Shown: positions 1 through 10,699 of the stretch, one piece after another | How positions within the stretch are numbered: the first letter of the stretch is position 1 | Layout of the letters: each line of letters starts with the position of its first letter | Source of the DNA: Kalmusia sp. IMI 367209 | Lineage: Eukaryota > Ascomycota > Dothideomycetes > Pleosporales > Didymosphaeriaceae | Length of the DNA stretch: 64,000 nt | Reading direction: 5' to 3' | Assembly: GCA_027946365.1 (NCBI GenBank) | Contig: JAPEUQ010000016.1 | Location: 62,001-126,000, forward strand | Translations under genes and position numbers: made by a program | The notes under the pieces: generated by a model | What the model saw: only the letters and a program-made list of their open reading frames with translations | The model's database searches: none | Told to the model about the DNA's origin: nothing

Positions 1-300
1 AGATTAGACTAGACGCGCTACTTAAATAGTAATAGTAATAAGGTGATAGATATCTAGATTATTATATATAAAATAAGTAAACTTTTTTAGATATAGAGCT
101 TATAGTAGTTTTATATATTTTTAGGTTATAAAGATATTTAAGTAAGTAAAGCTTAAGCTATTATAAAGTTAAATAGTTATATAGACTAGATTTAGTTACT
201 AGATTAAAATAACTATTAATAAAGTCTATATTAATATTAAATATAAAAGGATTTAGAAGATTTTAAAAGATAACTAATACTATTCTAAGGGAACTAGTAT
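1..300 (+). repeat. Direct repeat, left copy (heavily RIP-mutated)
   Basis: Bases 1-300 align nearly end to end with 5317-5620 in the same orientation. Most differences are transitions in which the left copy has T or A where the right copy has C or G (for example gtaatagtaataaggtgata on the left against gcgacggtgataaggcggta on the right). This copy may continue beyond the left edge of the window. Confidence 0.9.
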
Positions 301-884
301 AGTAGACTTCTTTATTATAGTTATCTTTAGTAATTCTAGACTAAACTTACTATCTATAATATATAATATCTATAAGGACTTTAGTATATATTTTATTATC
401 TATAAAATAGATAATAGGATTATAGATAATAAATTTATATAGTTTAGTAAGATTAATTTTAATATAAAAGTTATTTATTGATATAGTAGAATCTAGATAA
501 TATATTAATAATAGTTATTTATATAAGATTATATAATATATCTAGTCTAGAGAAGAAAGAGAATATAGTTTTTATAGTTAGTAAGATAGATATTAACGTT
601 ATAGTTAATAAGATAGAGAGATAATAATTACTACTTATAATAATTTTAATAGATAATGACTTATTATAACTACTATTATAATAAGAAATTATTATTAAAA
701 GATAATATATATATTATATCCTTTCTTTAATAAATTAAACGACTTTTAATTAGAGTATACGCTAAGCCTTACTTTATAATCTAGCGTAATAATCTTATAA
801 TCTAATTTAATAATTTAATAAGTCTAGTAAAAATATAATATCTTTACTATTAATATTTTTTAAAATATCTTTTAAGTTAAAAAA

Positions 885-1010
885 ATAGAAGGAAATTACT
901 ATTATCTTTTTTAGTTTACTACCCTCTATACTATATATAATCTTTTAATGATTAGTAATATATATAATATTATCTATATAAAGTATAGAGTAAATAATTA
1001 AATATTAATC
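885..1010 (+). repeat. Small dispersed repeat, copy A
   Basis: About 110 bases carrying a TTTTTTAGTTTACTA segment followed by AATCTTTTAATGATTAGTAATATATAT. The same string appears reversed at 4375-4510 and 11205-11320, and in direct orientation near 8550-8700. It may be the terminal part of a mobile element. I could not identify target-site duplications. Confidence 0.65.
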
Positions 1011-1244
1011 TTTTTTAATAGTTAAGAATATATAGGATCTCTAACTACTAATTATTATTTAATATTTCTTAATAATATCATATTATAATATAAATAAAGA
1101 CTCGTAATTATATATAAAATTAAGTATAGTCCCTTTTAAAATCTTAAATTCTAATATAATTTATCTTTTAAATTTTTAAATTTTTTTATTTTTCTCTAAT
1201 TATATTTTTATTTAAAAACTAAATACTAGACTGGTAAATAGATA

Positions 1245-1400
1245 TAGGTTAGATTAGGGTTAGATTAGATTATATAAGACCCTAACCTAATCTATACCTA
1301 AACCCATTAATTTAGCGCTAGTAATAGGTATAGGTTAGGGTTAGGTTACTAAAATTAGGGTTGGGTTAGAGTTAGGGTATATAGTTATATCTAGGGTCTA
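1245..1400 (+). repeat. Telomere-like TTAGGG-rich minisatellite
   Basis: Multiple degenerate TTAGGG-type units, such as GGTTAGGGTTAGG and TTAGGGTTGGGTTAGAG, interspersed with short CCCTAA runs. The units are irregular rather than a clean telomere array, so this is an interstitial relic or a minisatellite with a telomere-like core. Confidence 0.75.
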
Positions 1401-4374
1401 AGTAATTATAATTAATTAATATATTTCTATTTACGTCTTAGTCGTTTTTTTAATTATAATTATTGTTAAGGTGGATACTAGGGTAGCTAGATAATATCAA
1501 CTATTACGCATTTATTATAGTTAATTATAATAGTATAACTAGATTTATTACTACTAGAGCTTCATAACCTATAATTACTACCCCTAATAGGTTTTCTCCT
1601 TAATTTAATAGAACGTATAGGATATAGTATCTTTAGTAGTAACGCTTTACTAAATAAGAATCTTTAACCTAAATTATAACCCTCTTTATATAGATCGCAT
1701 TCATTTAGCAGTCTAGGAAAATAAGTATTTACTTAATAGTTAATATACTAATTAGAGATATATACCTTTAAGATATCTAACCATAAACACCTTAGTAGCT
1801 TCTTAAAGAGCACTTAGTATAGAAGCCTAGATGCGTAAGTCTAGCTTATAGGCATAGACTAGCTCACGAACAAGACGTAAGAATAAAAACTTATAAATAA
1901 ATAACTCTATAATTTTTAATATTATCTAATCTCTCTAAGCGCTACCGCTATATCCTATTAGCTTAAGAATATAATTAGAAGCTATAATAACTTACTACCT
2001 AGCTTAAAAGCGCCGCTTTTCTTTATATTATTAGCGATCTTCTCACGCGTAGCCTTACTAGTTAGATCTTTTTTAGAAGCTTTTCTACTAGTTACTAGCT
2101 TATGGCGAGGCTTTTTAGTAGTAACTTATTTAAATCTAGCTATTATAGGTAGAGTTTATAGAGTAGTGATAAAAGTTAGAGTAGTTAAAAGTAAAAGTAG
2201 AAAGTAGAAATAGAAAGTAGAAGTTTAGTCGCTAAGGTAATAGTTATATAGCGGTAAATATAAAAATAAGAAAGTAAAAATAAAAAGGAGAAAGTAAAGA
2301 TAAAAGGAAAATATAAAAGTTAGGTAAGCTAATTTATAAACTTTATTAGCATATATCACAATAACTCTATAATAAATTTCTATAATAATTCACATAGGAA
2401 AGAGCTTAAGATATACTTTTAATTAATACTCTTATTATAGTAATATGACTTTTTTGGTCACTATATACGTATATATAATATATAATTATTATTATTTATT
2501 ATTATTATATCGTACTAGCGTCACGTATAGACTACTAAATCTCACTTAACTATATCTATAATTAGTCCCCTATTAACTTTCTTCTATCTATCTTCTATTA
2601 TCGCACTTTTATAGGATTATTTTATAAGTTACTATATACCTTTATTATAGTTTCTGCGTAATGAAGTCTTTACCTATTAAGTAAAAGTCTATTAAAGAGA
2701 CTAATTATCTAGATCATCCTAAGGATTTACTATCTAGTATTAAGCGTAAGATACCAGCTAGATATAACTATAATAAGTAGGATAAATTTATAGAAATATT
2801 TATTCTAGTTTATTATTATAATATAAACTAATTTATATAGGGTTTACTTCTAAAGAGTAAGAAATCGATTACGTCCTCTTACTATATAGATAGAGCGGTT
2901 CTCAAAAAGGTTATCCTATAAATTTATTAATATTATTTAAGGGCGTATTTAGTAATAGTGTTTATACTATTTAGTAAAGAGATTAAGCTACTCTATATAA
3001 TAGAGAGACTAAGACTATTAAGAGTATTAATACTACTAATCATTCTACTAAAAGTATACTTAAAAAGAAACTTAAAAATAAGACACGTATACTTCTCTAT
3101 CTAAGGATGTAAAGAAAAACTATTTTAAGATAAAATAAGAGAAGTTTTTAGATTAGTACTTTTAGAATTAAAAGAGTAGTAAGTTATAATAGTAATTTAT
3201 TATATATTTATACTTATAAGGTATAGGTAAATAGCTAGTAGCTTAGCTATAACGAGTCTACCGGAAATAAAAGAAGCTTAATTATAAAATTTCCCTTAGG
3301 TAGCACTATAAATCCCTAGAGAAGCTAGCCTAGGCTAGTAAAAGCTCTCCTAATAGATAACTCTAAGGCTATAGAGAATTATAACTCTATAGATCTAGCG
3401 GTATCCTTAAGAAAATTATATAAAATATCTATAAAGATAGCTTAGTAAAGCTTAAAAGTAATATATTTAAAAATAAAAGGCTAAAGCTAATTAGTAATAA
3501 TTTATAAATAGTCTTATTAAAGAAGAGTTAGCTATAGTAATAAATAAGGACTAGTAGTAAGTTTATTATATTCTTTTATTATATTTATATACTAATTACG
3601 CTAGACGTTGTGAGCCTACATCTATCCTTAAGTATATATCTAGGAGAGAAAATATTACGCTTAAAAGTAATTTGCTATATATTCTTAGTAATAAGAGTAA
3701 TAAGTATAAAGAAGAAGTTAACTATAACTCTAAGATTAACGCTATATATAATAAGGGGATGATAAATATAAAACCTCTACTAATAAAAATAAGGATAAGA
3801 ATAATAATAATAGTAAGGAGGAGTTTAAGGGCTTTATAGATTTTAAGGGGTTTTCTAATAAAGACGATTAAGTATTAGAATCTACTATAAAATAAATACT
3901 TAAATATTAGAAGATAAATCTTAATTAAGTTTTAGTACTCTACTTAACTATAATTAGCTAGTAATAGTTAATATAGTTAATAATTATAAATTATTTACCT
4001 AGAATATAAATATATCATTTATAATTTTAATACTTACTTATTATAGAATATACTTAGGAATGTAAATAGATATACTAGAATATTATAAGCCCTACACCCT
4101 ATCTTATAGTTATGAATGGAAATATACGCATTAAACCCTCTTAGGCTATTAATATATCTTATAACTTCTTTAGTTTTATTATATCTTTTATTACACCACT
4201 ATCCTTATCTATTCTACTTATAGTATCTACTCTTTAATCCCTATAGTTTCTACCTATCCTTAATTAATTTTAATTAAGCGCCCTTAAATTATTAGAGGGG
4301 AACTTAGAGCACCCTAATATTAATTAAATATCTATCTATAAATAATAAACATAATAAGGAATAAAGCGAAATTC

Positions 4375-4510
4375 ATTCTATATAAAATAAATAGTAGAGT
4401 AAAACTATATATATATTACTAAGCATTAAAAGATTGTACGTAGTTTTAAAAGATAGTAAACTAAAAAGATAGTAGCGGTTCCCTCCTACTTATTAATATA
4501 AAAGGCGTGT
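4375..4510 (-). repeat. Small dispersed repeat, copy B (inverted)
   Basis: Reads as the reverse complement of the repeat at 885-1010. On the + strand it carries ATTACTAAGCATTAAAAG, then AAAAGATAGTAAACTAAAAA, then GATAGTAGCGGTTCC. It aligns closely with 11205-11320, where the equivalent string is GATGGCAGCGGTTCC, so this copy shows G-to-A and C-to-T changes relative to the cleaner one. Confidence 0.7.
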
Positions 4511-5316
4511 TAAAGGTAGTAATAATAAAGATATTACGCTCTCACTAAGCTAATTAGATTATTAAGTAAGGCTTGGCGTACGCTCTAATCGAAAGTTGTT
4601 CAACTTAAATAAAGAGAAAGGACACGGTATATATACCATCCGTTAAGGATAGGCCTATTATAGTGGCAGCTATATTAAGTTGTAGTCCTCCCTTTATTAA
4701 TAAATTATTATAAATAGTAATCTCTTTATAATATTCTCCTTCTTCTCTACTAGGCTAGGTATACTACGTGAGCCGCGTAATCTTATATTAATGACTACTA
4801 TTTATATATTATCTAGCTTCTACTTTACCTATAAAAAATATACGCGTTAAAATTAACTTTACTACCTAACTATCTACTACTGCCAGTCCTACTATCTTTC
4901 TTACGGATAATAACGTATATATTAGAGCCCTTATAGATTCCGTATAATACGTATATAGAGTCCGGTTAGAGATAGCTATATTATATAAAGATTATAGGAT
5001 TATTCGCCTAGTCCGCGAAATGATCAAAAGGTAGTATAAGAGAGGATAGTAGAAGACCCTATGCTTAAATATAGAATAGGCGCTTAAGGTGTATAAGCTA
5101 GGGTGGATGGCGATAGTAAACCTAAAGAACGTAGATATAGTTACCTCTAATAGGTACGTAGCGTTACTATAGAGATAGGAGCTTTAAGGTATTATATACC
5201 GGGTGAGTGCTAAAGGTGCCATTCTAGTAATAGGAAGTAATAACTAGGAGTTTATCTATAAGTTATTGGGTAATAAGAGCGTCGTCTAGATACGTAAGAT
5301 CCTCCTTAGCGTAGTA

Positions 5317-5620
5317 AGGTTGAACTAGACGCGCTACTTAAATAGCGACGGTGATAAGGCGGTAGACATCTAAATTATTATATATAAAATAAGTAAACTT
5401 TTTTTTTAGGTATAGAGCTTATAGTAGTTTTATATGTTTTTGGGTTACGAAGGCGCTTGAGTAAGTAAAGCTTAAGCTATTATAAGGTTAGGTAGCTATA
5501 TAGACTAGATTTAGTCACTAGGTTAAAGCGACTATTAATAAAGTCTACGCCAACATTAAATATAAAAGGATTTAGAAGATTTTAAAAAAGGTGACCAACA
5601 CTATTCTAAGGGAACTAGTG
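5317..5620 (+). repeat. Direct repeat, right copy (less mutated)
   Basis: This is the partner of the repeat at 1-300, about 5.3 kb away in direct orientation. It keeps many of the C and G bases lost in the left copy, including a GTGCGGCCGAG stretch at its right end. It probably belongs to a transposon interior or a long repeat, but I could not read an intact protein from it. Confidence 0.88.
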
Positions 5621-5689
5621 CGGCCGAGTAAAACTATATAGGCTATAGATCCTTTAACTCATAACTTATAGTAGAATTTAACCTCTTAT

Positions 5690-7850
5690 TTTGGCTAAAT
5701 CTAGACCCAATTTAGAGAGGCCATATAGTATATAGATAATTATCTATATATATTTTATCTTAATTACGGATTTGTACTTCAACATCTAATAGTTAAAATA
5801 ATTAAAACTAAGCATCTTATAAATTACCTTAATACTTAATCTTATAAGAAGACTCTAACTCCTATATATATTTAGTTACCTATACCTACGGCCCGGCCTC
5901 TATATTATTAAAATACTATAACACCAGTCCTATTATATTCTCCTATAACCTATAAGAATGAACTTATATGGGTGATAATAGACAATAACTAATCTTTTAA
6001 ATAGTAGAGAGGCCATCCTTTTAACACTTCCTTTAATATCTTAGGTCTAATACTATAATAATAAATTATTATAAATTATAGTTAATATTCTAGAATTAAG
6101 TTAAAATAGCTAAAGCTTCTCTACTTTATAATCTTTATAAAACTACGAAGATCTTAATTATCTTAAATACTTAGTCTATAAGAAACCATCTTAGCTTTCT
6201 TATAGTAAAGGGGTATTATATTAATAATAACTAGAAATTTTATAAGAAGCTACTTAATTTTATCTAATTTATAAAAAGCTATATAGGTACTTCTATAGTA
6301 TTAGAAGTACTATAGGTTCTATCTAATATGAATACTAAGCAGCAACTTCTAGCTATTATATATAATAATACTAGTAATAATAAAATACTAGCTTATACTA
6401 TCTAAACTTAACTATAAAAAGAAGGTATTAATTAGAATTCTATTAAGAATATAGTTCTATGCCTCGCTTATATTATTAATCTAGTTATCTAGGATATCAT
6501 TTAGCATCTTGAGCTAGTAGCTCTAATAAGCTAGAGGTTAAAGAAAATCTATAATAATACTATATAAATAAAATTTAATTAGAAATTTTAATACTAAATT
6601 CTCTTTAGAAGGTAAACTAGCTTTTATTATAGATATTTATTATAGATTAAGTTATGGCTAGCTCTAGGCAATATATAAAGTAATTAATTAATCTCTATAA
6701 TATTTTAAACGTTTTATTACTATTTAGTAATCTCTACTACTAAAAGAATATCTCTCTATTATATAAGACGTGAGAACTCATTAGAATTCAACGTTTAATA
6801 TATATAACCACGTAGTTAAACTCCAGTTATATATTAATAAATAGCTTAAATAAAAAAATCAACTTAAAAATAACTCCTTATATTACTAGGGCTACTAGTA
6901 ATAATAATAACGTAGAGGTAGATTTCTATAATCTTAAATGACTTTAACTATCTCATACTAAGTAGCACCACCTTAAGCTTATTACAGCTATACTAAAAAG
7001 GTTTAAGGATATAACTAACTCTTTAAGCTAGAATTAAAAACTATAGATTTAATATATCTAGTTTATATATAACCGACTCTTTGATTTTTTAGATAAGATA
7101 ACGGAAGAGCTTAGTGAAGATTTAAAGAATAGAGATAATATAAAGTAGCTAATAGTAGTAAAAACTATAGCTAGAAAAGGATAAACTAAACTAAGTAAGT
7201 ACTATTTAAAAATAGATATAGAGTAGGGCTTCTTATTTAACTATATAACTATTCTTAATCTAACATAAAAGTTTATAGTATATAAGATATTATTATTATA
7301 GCTATTTATTATAGTAATTACTAATACTATCTATAGGATAATACTTAGGAAGCTTAGGATAAATATAACTACCATTAGTAATTTCTTTAATACCTTAATT
7401 ACTATAATAATAAAGAAACTAGAGATTTTACTCTAGTCTTAACTATTTATTCTAAATAATTATTAGGTATAGAGTGGTTCGGAAGCCCCATCCTTAAACT
7501 AATTATAGTTAAGTAGTATTTTAGTATCTAGCTAAAACTAGGGTACTAGCTTATAATATATAGAAGAAGAGTAAAGGGTAATATATTAGAAAGAAGAAAC
7601 TTATCTAAGTATATCTTATATTATTATAGATGAATCTTTTGATATTTTATAGTAGTAGAAAATAAATAAGGATATTTATCCTTATCTTACCTAAATTATA
7701 AAGATATTCTACCTATTTAGATTACTATAGTAAGTATTAAGTATATTTTTAATATTATAAGAGATATAATTAGAGATTAGAGACACCGTCTTTTAGCCTA
7801 GAGAATTCAGCAGATCATATTTTTTAAATATATAATTTTTAAGAGAAGGA
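5690..7850 (+). pseudogene. RIP-inactivated hAT-family transposase relic
   Basis: Two hAT hallmarks can be read through stop codons. Near 6460 the + strand reads C-L-A-Y-I-I-N-L-V-I-stop-D-I-I-stop-H-L-E, matching the family segment with CLAH and NLV...QDI once TAT is read as CAT and TAG as CAG. Near 7629 it reads D-E-S-F-D-I-L then three TAG codons then K-I-N-K-D-I-Y-P, matching the C-terminal hAT dimerisation region where Q-W-W is expected. Each stop is explained by a C-to-T or G-to-A transition. A further piece near 7250 (T-I-L-N-L-T-stop-K) resembles the conserved LDP.K segment. The outer limits are approximate, and the two main pieces are in different frames, so an indel or intron lies between them. 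It is non-functional. Confidence 0.7.
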
Positions 7851-8224
7851 GTAATATATTATTATAGAGGATAGTCTAGCACCTTATAATAGAGTAAATA
7901 ATCTTTTAAGCTTCTAACCTATTTAGATTATATAAATAGTATAGAGGAGGAAGAGATTATAAAGGAGAAAGAGGTTATAGATAAAAAGAGATTATAAAGT
8001 AGGAAGATATTATATATATTTCTAGTATAAATAGGGAGTAAATACTCTAACTATATAAACGTTAAAGGATTTAACCTCCTTTATATTATTATATTTAATA
8101 GCTATTATAAATAAATAGTTTATATCTCTAACTTCCGCTAGTAGAGTATTCTATAAAAGTTATAGACGTTTCCCTAAATATACTTTCTAGTAATAGAATT
8201 ATATAAAATATTAATATAAATTAC

Positions 8225-8440
8225 CATTATATAAATCTAACCTAAATAGAAACCCTTAACCTAATCTATATCTAAGGTCTATATAACTTAACCCTAACCT
8301 ACACCTAGGGTCTATATAATCTAATCTTAACCTACACCTAAGGTTTATACGACCTAACCCCAACCTATACCTAATACTTAGTAATAGCTAACCTAACCCT
8401 AACCTATCTATAGTTAACCCTAACCTATTTATTAGTTTAC
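8225..8440 (-). repeat. Telomere-like 33-base tandem minisatellite
   Basis: CCCTAA-type units arranged partly as a 33-base tandem repeat. Three consecutive units near 8270-8372 read AAGGTCTATA...CCTACACCT with a CTTAACCCTAA or CCTAACCCCAA core, each exactly 33 bases by my count. The orientation is opposite to the TTAGGG-type tract at 1245-1400. Confidence 0.75.
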
Positions 8441-8549
8441 TAAATACTAATCTTTTAGAATTAGCTATTTTAAGTTAAACTTTAATATAAATTTACTAAA
8501 GTATAAATCCTTTATATTATTCTCTTTTATAAATCTTTTAAATTATAAA

Positions 8550-8700
8550 GTAAAAGAGAAACTACTATTATTTTATTATTTATTATTCTTTTTAGTTATG
8601 ATATCTTTTATTATAAATCTAGTATAATAATAGATTATAATCTTTTAATAATTAGTAATATATATAATAATTAGTTTAATTATTTTATTATTATACTAGA
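8550..8700 (+). repeat. Small dispersed repeat, copy C (degenerate)
   Basis: Contains a roughly 33-base match (TATAATCTTTTAATAATTAG and the following AT-rich tail) to copy A at 885-1010, in the same orientation. The rest is more diverged. It sits at the edge of the AT-rich block, 130-280 bases past the stop codon of the first P450. Confidence 0.5.
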
Positions 8701-8828
8701 TCTGTAGTGAAAGGTATAGTAGCCGAAAAGGATAGTAAATAATAAAATAGTAGATATTTCTTATAGTCTAATAGTATTCTGGCATTCACTCAATCTACTC
8801 TTCCCTTTAAACTAGCAAACTAAGATCG

Positions 8829-10699
8829 CTATAAAGTCAATGGGACGTACTCCTTGAAGAACATCCCCTTAGGTACACGCTTCCACTGGCCATCGCCATC
8901 CAACTTCTCCTCTACAGCTCCCCATGCCTTTAGAACAGCATCTGCGCGACTCTCGGATCGTACCACAAACTTTGCCGGAAAAGGTTTGGGAAGGACAAGC
9001 AGGCCTTCGGTCAGCTCGTCCGCGTTGGGAGTGATCTTTTCACCGGTGACTGGGTCGTCCGCCAACTCAATATTGAAAGCCCAGAGAATACGAGCTATGG
9101 CGAGAAACATGGACCGTTCAGCTATATGCATTCCCTGGCAGACGCGACGTCCTGCGCCAAAGAGAAAATGGTCACGTTTCGTTGGATCTGGGTTAAGGGC
9201 TGCCTCTGCAGCGGTCTGGAAGTCTGAAGCGTAACGTAACGGGTTAAAGGACCGAGGATCAGGGAAGCGGTTTTCATCATTGTGAACACCCCTGGGGTAG
9301 ATGTTAGCTGATATCTGTCGTAATCGGGTTTAATGTAAGCTTACCAGACGTTCCAGATTATGCTCGCTCCTTTAGGTATTTTATATCCCTCGTAGAAGTC
9401 GTCCCGAATTGGGGCATGCGGTACACCAAGGATCGCCGTTGGCATCCATCTCATGGACTCTTTGACACAACCACGGATATATTGCATGTGTGGCTCGTCT
9501 TCAAGTATAGGAAGCCTGTTATCACACACGCGCTCGATCTCTACTTGCGCTTGTTTTGCGATGTCTGGGAATAATAGCATCGCTTGAACCCAGCCAACTA
9601 ACGTGCAATAAGTCGTATCAGAGCCAGCTTCAAGCATTGATCCACTGATGTAGCCCGCCAAGGCATCGGAGAATTGCTCAGAATTCTGAGAGTTCGCCAG
9701 ATCTACGCACATGCAAGGCTATCCATCGTAGTTAGGAACTTGGTATCTCAATCAAATGTGAGGGCATTTCTTACATTTGCAGTACCTTCTAAAATTCTCT
9801 TCTTCACGTCCAACCAATGACCAACGTATAAATCACGCTCCTTCCCATGAAGTTTCCTTGCTCGTTTCTTTACAGGCATGAGCCATTCGGGCGCATGTCT
9901 TAGAAATGGGAAAACGTCGATGAGCTGAGCGCTGGGACATACGATGCACTCCGAAAATTTGGAAAAGCCCTGTATGGAAAAATTTCCGCGTCAAAAATTG
10001 ATCAGGAACTAGAGAGAGTAGCCTACATTGTATAGCTGATGCATTTTTGCATCGTCAATGTCTGCCGTCCGGAAGCCAAACACCATCTGGGTGGTTAAGG
10101 AATTTGTGTAGCGACGTAGGTGATCAAGCCATCGATCAGGTTGAGCAAGTATCCCTAGGAGCATGGCCCGATTTTCAAGATCTTGATAGGGAATGTATGA
10201 CTTCGCAGCCTTGATATTGAGATGATTGTGAACCGTTCCGCGAATCATGCGCCACCGGTTGCTGTACGGCTATAAACATATGTCAGTATGTGTGTTAGTT
10301 CGCAATTTACGGGACTAGACAAACCATGAGTAACATACGAAGACCATCGCTTAATAGCTGCCCAATGTATAATGGTGGTCTATCTGAGTAGATATTACTT
10401 CGCTTATCTAGGAGGTCCTTGATGGTTTTGTCCGACGAGAGTACGATCGTTACGGACGATCCTAGGATCAAAGAGTATATAGGTCCATACTCTTCAGCCC
10501 ACTTCTTGAATTGAAGATGAGGTTTTTTAGTTGGCATCTGATGAAGATTTCCCAGAATGGGTATTGTTGGAGGCCCAGGAGGGAGATCCGCTGGCCGACG
10601 GCCGACATTGCGAAGTTTGTAAACGATCAGGAGCAGGATAACTACTGAACCAATAAGAACTGGTCCCATCGTTGCCGCTCCAAGCAAACATATCCGCAT
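8829..10699 (-). CDS. Cytochrome P450 monooxygenase A (full length)
   Basis: Heme-thiolate monooxygenase, probably ER-anchored, of the multi-exon fungal type often found tailoring polyketides. Modelled exons (minus strand): 10699-10325, 10269-10027, 9969-9775, 9718-9345 and 9291-8829, giving 549 aa. The introns are 52-57 bases and all GT-AG. The N-terminus has a hydrophobic anchor (MGPVLIGSVVILLLIVY) and a PPGPPTIPILGN hinge. The I-helix has AGSDTT, the K-helix E-S-M-R, and the heme loop FGAGRRVCQG with the cysteine ligand. All key P450 motifs are present, so it should be active. A start 30 bases downstream at the second Met (10669) is equally plausible. Its stop codon lies about 50 bases from the RIP-degraded block. 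The overall look is of the O-methylsterigmatocystin-oxidoreductase-like group, which is a family-level impression only. Confidence 0.9.

Larger units (their letters stand above)
1..8780. repeat. AT-rich RIP-degraded repeat block
   Basis: This stretch is extremely rich in A and T, is full of TA dinucleotides and TAG/TAA triplets, and has no open reading frame of useful length, while sequence to the right of about 8780 has normal composition. Internal copies of the same repeat differ almost only by C-to-T and G-to-A changes, which is what repeat-induced point mutation does to duplicated DNA in filamentous ascomycetes. It contains a hAT relic, a direct repeat, telomere-like minisatellites and a small dispersed repeat, listed separately. 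I see no functional gene. A few less mutated islands (about 4560-5330) keep higher GC but still have stops in every frame I read. Confidence 0.9.

Noticed and set aside
1..8780. Possible CRISPR array or structured RNA in the repetitive AT-rich block
   Set aside because: Repeats are irregular, not evenly spaced, and the context is fungal nuclear DNA. RIP and minisatellites explain the pattern.
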